Shown: piece by piece, positions 63,885 to 64,000 of the stretch | Position numbering within the stretch: position 1 is the first letter of the stretch | Layout of the letters: every line of letters starts with the position of its first letter | Program-made: the position numbers and the translations under genes | The notes under the pieces: generated by a model | Told to the model about the DNA's origin: nothing | The model's input: only the letters and a program-made list of their open reading frames with translations | Database searches by the model: none | Origin: Flavobacterium soyae | GTDB lineage: Bacteria > Bacteroidota > Bacteroidia > Flavobacteriales > Flavobacteriaceae | Length of the DNA: 64,000 nt | NCBI RefSeq assembly: GCF_021245985.1 | Contig: NZ_JAJQXA010000002.1 | Location: 226,668-290,667 of the forward strand | Reading direction: 5' to 3'

Positions 63885-64000
63885 TCGTTTATTTAAAATA
63901 ATATCTAAATTTTAGCTAGTCTTATATGTACTTTTATAATTGTTTTTTAACAATGGGAGGTTTTTATGTTGCTATTTACATTCTAATTTCTATTTTTTTA
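63885..64000. other. Right-edge intergenic sequence
   Basis: 116 nt of AT-rich sequence upstream of the hydrolase gene. I see no clear promoter or gene. Confidence 0.4.

Overview
The window looks like the chromosome of a Flavobacterium-type member of the Bacteroidota. The DNA is AT-rich, and several genes are preceded by the Bacteroidota promoter (TTG, about 17-23 nt, TAnnTTTG) instead of a clear Shine-Dalgarno site. Signal peptides end in the flavobacterial NAQ style. Short palindromic or AAAATCT-rich repeats fill many intergenic gaps. No species assignment is possible from sequence reading alone.

Layout. (1) 1-7.7 kb: housekeeping and small genes. These are a partial M1 aminopeptidase, a REP-associated tyrosine transposase (RAYT) that carries REP-like palindromes inside its own reading frame, a PP-loop ATPase, a DUF1697 protein, recG, a PAS protein, a membrane protein with a degenerate kinase tail, and a thioredoxin-fold protein. 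(2) 8.2-13.9 kb: a complete RND tripartite efflux operon (fusion protein, pump, TolC-like channel), then a bestrophin homologue and pheT. (3) 17.9-20.5 kb: a four-gene signalling unit (144-aa unknown, membrane protein, histidine kinase, LuxR-type regulator). (4) 20.6-23.7 kb: apt, tRNA-Arg(ACG), a decayed IS6-family element and a 454-aa protein ending in a HEPN-like RNxxxH motif. (5) 23.8-61.3 kb, all on the minus strand: a large NRPS-PKS cluster. (6) 62-63.9 kb: a secreted or membrane alpha/beta hydrolase.

The NRPS-PKS cluster is the exciting part. It encodes five NRPS proteins, one PKS module (KS-AT-KR-ACP), a SyrD/PvdE-like cyclic-peptide ABC exporter, a SyrP-like Fe(II)/2-oxoglutarate dioxygenase fused to a class II aldolase/adducin domain, a Sfp-type phosphopantetheinyl transferase, a nucleotidyltransferase, an outer-membrane beta-barrel protein, a type II thioesterase, a lipoprotein hydrolase and a glycosyltransferase. 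Hand-extracted specificity codes read as Ser, Asp, Gly and Asp for four adenylation (A) domains. A fifth code is not recognised. The terminal A domain lacks the Asp that normally binds the alpha-amino group.

Several proteins begin with half or degenerate condensation (C) domains and several end with intact ones. The assembly order that pairs each terminal C domain with a vestigial N-terminal C domain is not gene order: Gly protein, then Ser-Asp protein, then Asp protein, then unknown A, then PKS, then terminal A-TE. The degenerate C domain in front of the second Asp A domain sits in the protein translationally coupled to the hydroxylase. It resembles in logic the interface domains of beta-hydroxyaspartate siderophore synthetases. 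A beta-hydroxyaspartate-containing, possibly metal-binding, lipo- or cyclic peptide-polyketide is the favoured product. This is inference, not demonstrated.
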